A stretch of 64,000 nt of DNA from Capronia americana (taxonomy: Eukaryota; Ascomycota; Eurotiomycetes; Chaetothyriales; Herpotrichiellaceae). The notes under the pieces were generated by a model. It was not told where the DNA came from. It saw nothing but the letters and a program-made list of their open reading frames with translations, and ran no database searches. Numbering within the stretch: position 1 is the first letter of the stretch; each line of letters starts with the position of its first letter. The stretch covers positions 1,240,001-1,304,000 of the forward strand of contig JADWQD010000006.1 of assembly GCA_016110215.1 (NCBI GenBank), read 5' to 3'. Shown one piece after another: positions 63,736 through 64,000 of this stretch. A program made the position numbers and the translations under genes.

Positions 63736-64000
63736 ATGTCCAATCCCTCGCAACTCCTCCTCCTCGCCGACCACATTAAACTCTCCCTCCTCGAGCGCGA
63801 GCGGGCCATCTCATTACACCTCGACCCGAACCCGTCGCAAGACTCCAACATCGCGCGCTCGTTAGAGTCGTTCCGCGAAGGCATTGAATCCCTGTCGTCT
63901 CGCTCTCCCAACGACGAATCGTTGCCGCAACTGCGCTTGCAATATAATGACCTCTCCCGGCAGTTCCAGGGAGATGGCTCCACCACCGCCGACGACATCC
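63736..64000 (+). CDS. SYN8: syntaxin-8-like t-SNARE (5' part only)
   Basis: Start of a gene that runs off the window; 88 codons are visible from the ATG at 63736. The opening MSNPSQLLLLADHIKLSLLE, followed by RERAISLHL, resembles fungal Syn8-type endosomal SNAREs. So does the helical ESFREGIESL and LRLQYNDLSRQFQG pattern of the N-terminal three-helix region. The SNARE motif and membrane anchor expected at the C-terminus are outside the window, so the call rests on this N-terminal resemblance only. Role if correct: membrane fusion at endosomes or vacuole. Confidence 0.55.
   Translation, partial: MSNPSQLLLLADHIKLSLLERERAISLHLDPNPSQDSNIARSLESFREGIESLSSRSPNDESLPQLRLQYNDLSRQFQGDGSTTADDI

Noticed and set aside
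1..64000. CRISPR arrays, rRNA, intact transposons
   Set aside because: None seen. The tandem repeats present are simple microsatellites or minisatellites without spacer structure.

Overview
The window is nuclear DNA of a filamentous ascomycete (Pezizomycotina). Pointers are short GT-AG introns of about 50-90 bp with CTGAC/CTAAC branch sites, a Zn2Cys6 regulator, a hotdog thioesterase, a P450 that looks like CYP52, a fungal copper metallothionein and a cytoplasmic dynein heavy chain with the short fungal C-terminus. The catabolic gene content would suit a hydrocarbon- or amine-using black-yeast-like Eurotiomycete, but that placement is inference.

Layout. 1-34 kb is mostly housekeeping: the 5' part of a GEA/GBF1 ARF-GEF, an intronless 13-kb dynein heavy chain, a fungal multipass membrane protein, a hexokinase-family (probably GlcNAc-type) sugar kinase, a GILT-like thiol reductase, a small mitochondrial-type protein, the TFIIA gamma subunit (TOA2), an ascomycete-specific protein, a 58-residue CRIB-like microprotein split by an intron, an FMN-binding split-barrel protein and a RING/TRAF-zinc-finger E3 ligase. 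34-36 kb holds a decayed copper P-type ATPase beside an intact 34-residue copper metallothionein. 36-41 kb has a P450 and an UNC-93-like transporter that has lost its first membrane helices.

41-56 kb reads as an amine/amide catabolic island: APC permease, Zn2Cys6 regulator, hotdog thioesterase, a dimethylformamidase large-subunit homologue, a wrecked Baeyer-Villiger monooxygenase and a RidA-amine oxidase fusion. A plausible logic is uptake, amide hydrolysis to an amine, amine oxidation to an imine, and RidA-assisted imine hydrolysis to a carbonyl plus ammonia, under local transcriptional control.

56.9-62.9 kb contains the most striking module: a 1410-residue TPR-CHAT caspase-like protease transcribed divergently from a 296-residue protein whose sequence pattern resembles gasdermin pore-forming domains. 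This is the arrangement expected of a fungal regulated-cell-death or allorecognition pair. The window ends in the start of a syntaxin-8-like SNARE gene. Exon boundaries were derived by eye from reading frame, splice motifs and family conservation. No tRNA, rRNA, CRISPR array or intact transposon was recognised.
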